A DNA stretch of 7,200 bases from Lachnospiraceae bacterium UBA3316 (GTDB lineage Bacteria > Bacillota > Clostridia > Lachnospirales > Lachnospiraceae). Under the pieces are notes generated by a model. That model searched no databases. It was given only the letters and a program-made list of their open reading frames with translations, and was not told where the DNA came from. Every line of letters begins with the position of its first letter. Positions within the stretch are counted from its first letter, which is position 1. The stretch is from positions 69,844 to 77,043 of the forward strand of contig DESK01000020.1 in assembly GCA_002361955.1 (NCBI GenBank), written 5' to 3'. Shown piece by piece: positions 5,519-7,200 of the stretch. Position numbers and translations under genes: made by a program.

Positions 5519-5546
5519 TTGCATTATGAAAAAAGGGTGTTATAAT
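5519..5546 (+). promoter_or_regulatory. Extended -10 promoter of the NlpC/P60 gene
   Basis: TTGCAT (5519-5524), a 16-base spacer and consensus TATAAT (5541-5546) preceded by TGT (5538-5540) form an extended -10 promoter. The start point is expected near 5553, giving a leader of about 45 bases. The ribosome binding site AAGGAG (5588-5593) lies 5 bases before the ATG at 5599. CTTAT (5571-5575) could pair with ATAAG (5586-5590) and partly cover that site. Confidence 0.65.
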
Positions 5547-5598
5547 GAAAAAGAAGTTTTACATAGCTTGCTTATGGGAACACGGATAAGGAGTACAT

Positions 5599-7071
5599 AT
5601 GAGTTTAAAGAAATTGAGAAAGAGGATGGGATGCCTGATGCTGACAGGGGCCATGATTTTTGCAGGGTCGCACACAGCCTTGGCAGCAGAGTACAAAGCA
5701 AATCTGCAGCAGAGCGATCTGTCCCGGGAATCTAATCATTCGGAAGTTGGTGGGGACAAGGAGACGGAGCCTCCCACAGAGCAGTCGGAGTCTCACAGTG
5801 AGTCTGAGTCAGAGCGGCAGACAGAGTCTGAGACGCATACGTCAGATCAGGAGGAGACAAAGGTGGCTATAGATGTGGAAACGGAGACAGAAACGCCCAC
5901 AGAGAGCGAGCCCGTGACGGATGAAACAGAGGAGCCCACCTCAGATACGGAGAAACCAAACGGAGACGATAGCGGAGACAAGGAGAAGGTACCTCAGATC
6001 GTTGACAGGAATGACCCGAAAGATGAACTGGAGCAGATTGACCATCCCGGCAGAGAAGATGGACAGGAGGATCACTCTGACGCGAACGCGAATCTGACTA
6101 CAAACATCATAGCAGGAAACGGAATTTATCTGAGCGAGCTTTCAGGAACGTACTATTTGACCTTTGAAGATCATTTTTCAAAGGTTATGGATGAGATTGA
6201 GAAGGATTTTAAGCAGTGGCTGGACAAGCCGGAACAGTTTATTGCCAGGAACTGGCAGGATGTGCTGGCCGTCTATGTGCTTCGCACCCGGGAGACTACG
6301 GGAAACCGTCAGATTACTTTAGATCAAGGGGCGAAGGAGGAATTAGAGAAGATATTCTTCCTGATGAATATCCGCGGGGATTCCAGCATAGCGAAAAAGC
6401 TTTCCAAGGAAGTGGATCTGGACGCGGAGATTTGTCCGCTTACAGTGAAGGATTACGCGGAGCTTAAGAATCTGGGGGCTGAGGAAAAAGAGATTCTCGA
6501 TAAATACACAACCGCGGAGTGCAAAAAGCTTTGTGCCGTTATCACGGCGGCCAAAGGGTTTGTGCGGGGCGAGGCAGGCCCGGGCGTGTCGGAGGAGAGA
6601 GTGTCTATCGTGGCAGCAGCCTGCAGCCTGGTAGGAAAGGTTGGCTATTTCTGGGGAGGCAAATCCTACGCAATTGGCTGGGATTCCCTTTGGGGAGAGC
6701 CTATGACGGTAACGGCGGGAGGCAGCAAGTCCACCGGAAGGAGCAGAGGCTTTGGCCTGGATTGCAGCGGTTTCGTATGCTGGTCTTTCTACAATGGTCT
6801 GGGCGGCACGGACGGCGGTATCGGAAATCACACCACCAGCCAGTGGAACGCATCTGAGATGGTAGAGAGTAAGGATGCCCAGCCGGGAGATCTTGTGTTT
6901 TATGATTCACCGGAGGCGGGGGATCAGAACCATGTGGGACTCGTCATCGGCAAAAACGCGGACGGCAGCCTTCTGGTAGCCCACTGTTCTTCCAGCAGGA
7001 ATGGTGTGGTAGTGGGAGAAGCATGGTCCTCAGGCTTCAAATATGTGAGAAGGGTTATGTCTTTAAATTAA
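5599..7071 (+). CDS. Secreted NlpC/P60 (C40) cysteine peptidase with acidic spacer, probable peptidoglycan endopeptidase
   Basis: The 490-residue protein has a Sec signal peptide (basic start, hydrophobic core about 11-29, likely cleavage after ALAA at 30). Next comes a highly acidic, low-complexity E/S/T-rich spacer (about 40-165). A middle region follows (about 170-325, with NWQDVLAVYV and KKLCAVITAAKGFVR), then the NlpC/P60 domain (about 333-488). The catalytic residues are C389 in LDCSGFV, H445 in NHVGLVIG and probably H462 in AHCSSS. The PGDLVFY motif precedes the histidine. The family cleaves peptide stems of peptidoglycan, usually D-Glu to diamino acid bonds, outside the membrane. Between YFWGGKS (350-356) and C389 there are about 30 residues, where simple members have only a few. 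No LPXTG, LysM, SH3 or choline-binding repeat is seen. The start is fixed by AAGGAG at 5588-5593. The gene appears monocistronic. Confidence 0.88.
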   Translation: MSLKKLRKRMGCLMLTGAMIFAGSHTALAAEYKANLQQSDLSRESNHSEVGGDKETEPPTEQSESHSESESERQTESETHTSDQEETKVAIDVETETETPTESEPVTDETEEPTSDTEKPNGDDSGDKEKVPQIVDRNDPKDELEQIDHPGREDGQEDHSDANANLTTNIIAGNGIYLSELSGTYYLTFEDHFSKVMDEIEKDFKQWLDKPEQFIARNWQDVLAVYVLRTRETTGNRQITLDQGAKEELEKIFFLMNIRGDSSIAKKLSKEVDLDAEICPLTVKDYAELKNLGAEEKEILDKYTTAECKKLCAVITAAKGFVRGEAGPGVSEERVSIVAAACSLVGKVGYFWGGKSYAIGWDSLWGEPMTVTAGGSKSTGRSRGFGLDCSGFVCWSFYNGLGGTDGGIGNHTTSQWNASEMVESKDAQPGDLVFYDSPEAGDQNHVGLVIGKNADGSLLVAHCSSSRNGVVVGEAWSSGFKYVRRVMSLN

Positions 7072-7089
7072 AAAAGCAGCAGTTAGAGC

Positions 7090-7125
7090 AAGGGCGTTCT
7101 GATTTATTTAGAGCGCTCTTTTTTT
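7090..7125 (+). terminator. Rho-independent terminator of the NlpC/P60 gene
   Basis: AGGGCGTTCT (7091-7100) pairs with AGAGCGCTCT (7110-7119) over 10 bp including two G-U wobbles, around the loop GATTTATTT, and runs into a T-tract ending at 7125. It begins 18 bases after the stop codon. A competing hairpin using AGAGC (7085-7089) and GCTCT (7115-7119) is possible. Confidence 0.82.
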
Positions 7126-7200
7126 GTATCACAGGAAATTTCTTTGGAGTTTCTTCAATACAAAAATCGCTCCGAGAGGATGCGCGCAAATGCAGAAAAG

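Noticed and set aside
5526..5735. ORF starting at an ATG inside the NlpC/P60 promoter region
   Set aside because: Its start lies upstream of the -10 box, it lacks a ribosome binding site, and it overlaps the signal peptide of the well-supported gene in another frame.
5760..5960. Repeat-rich stretch considered as a CRISPR or tandem array
   Set aside because: The repetition is irregular, short and in frame, encoding the E/S/T-rich spacer; there are no constant repeats with unique spacers.

Overview
The window reads as chromosomal DNA of a low- to mid-GC Gram-positive anaerobe of the class Clostridia, most likely a gut Lachnospiraceae. This rests on strong AGGAGG-type ribosome binding sites, sigma-A-like promoters, a nuclease tail with A-E-G-K repeats typical of that family, the yqeG / Xaa-Pro peptidase / efp neighbourhood, and a secreted NlpC/P60 enzyme with a long E/S/T-rich spacer. 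The assignment is from recalled family resemblance; no search was run. All genes lie on the + strand. No rRNA, tRNA, CRISPR array, transposase or phage gene is visible.

Layout. Positions 2-205 hold the C-terminal end of an Rpn-type (PD-(D/E)XK) nuclease gene that starts outside the window. A 171-base spacer follows with two inverted repeats and a good promoter (TTGTGG-17-TATACT). Positions 377-3673 form a tight four-gene cluster: alanine aminotransferase (alaA), a YqeG-type HAD phosphatase, shikimate kinase (aroK) and an M24 Xaa-Pro aminopeptidase, with junctions of 21 nt, a 4-nt overlap and an 11-nt overlap. After a 127-nt leader with its own promoter comes efp (3801-4358), closed by a strong terminator at 4367-4402.

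The second half encodes two secreted proteins, each with an extended -10 promoter and its own terminator. Positions 4511-5299 encode a basic exported protein made of two pre-peptidase C-terminal (PPC)-like beta domains and no enzyme domain. Positions 5599-7071 encode an exported NlpC/P60 cysteine peptidase with an acidic low-complexity spacer, an unassigned middle domain and a catalytic domain that carries an insertion.

Between these two genes (5342-5469) lies a compact non-coding element: imperfect terminal inverted repeats enclosing three further hairpins, with one arm able to pair with either of two identical partners. It encodes nothing and looks like a non-autonomous intergenic repeat or a structured RNA. 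It is the least explained signal in the window. The left cluster is ordinary housekeeping: amino-acid supply, a likely phospholipid phosphatase, the shikimate pathway, Pro-peptide turnover and translation of Pro-Pro motifs. The right half is cell-surface biology.
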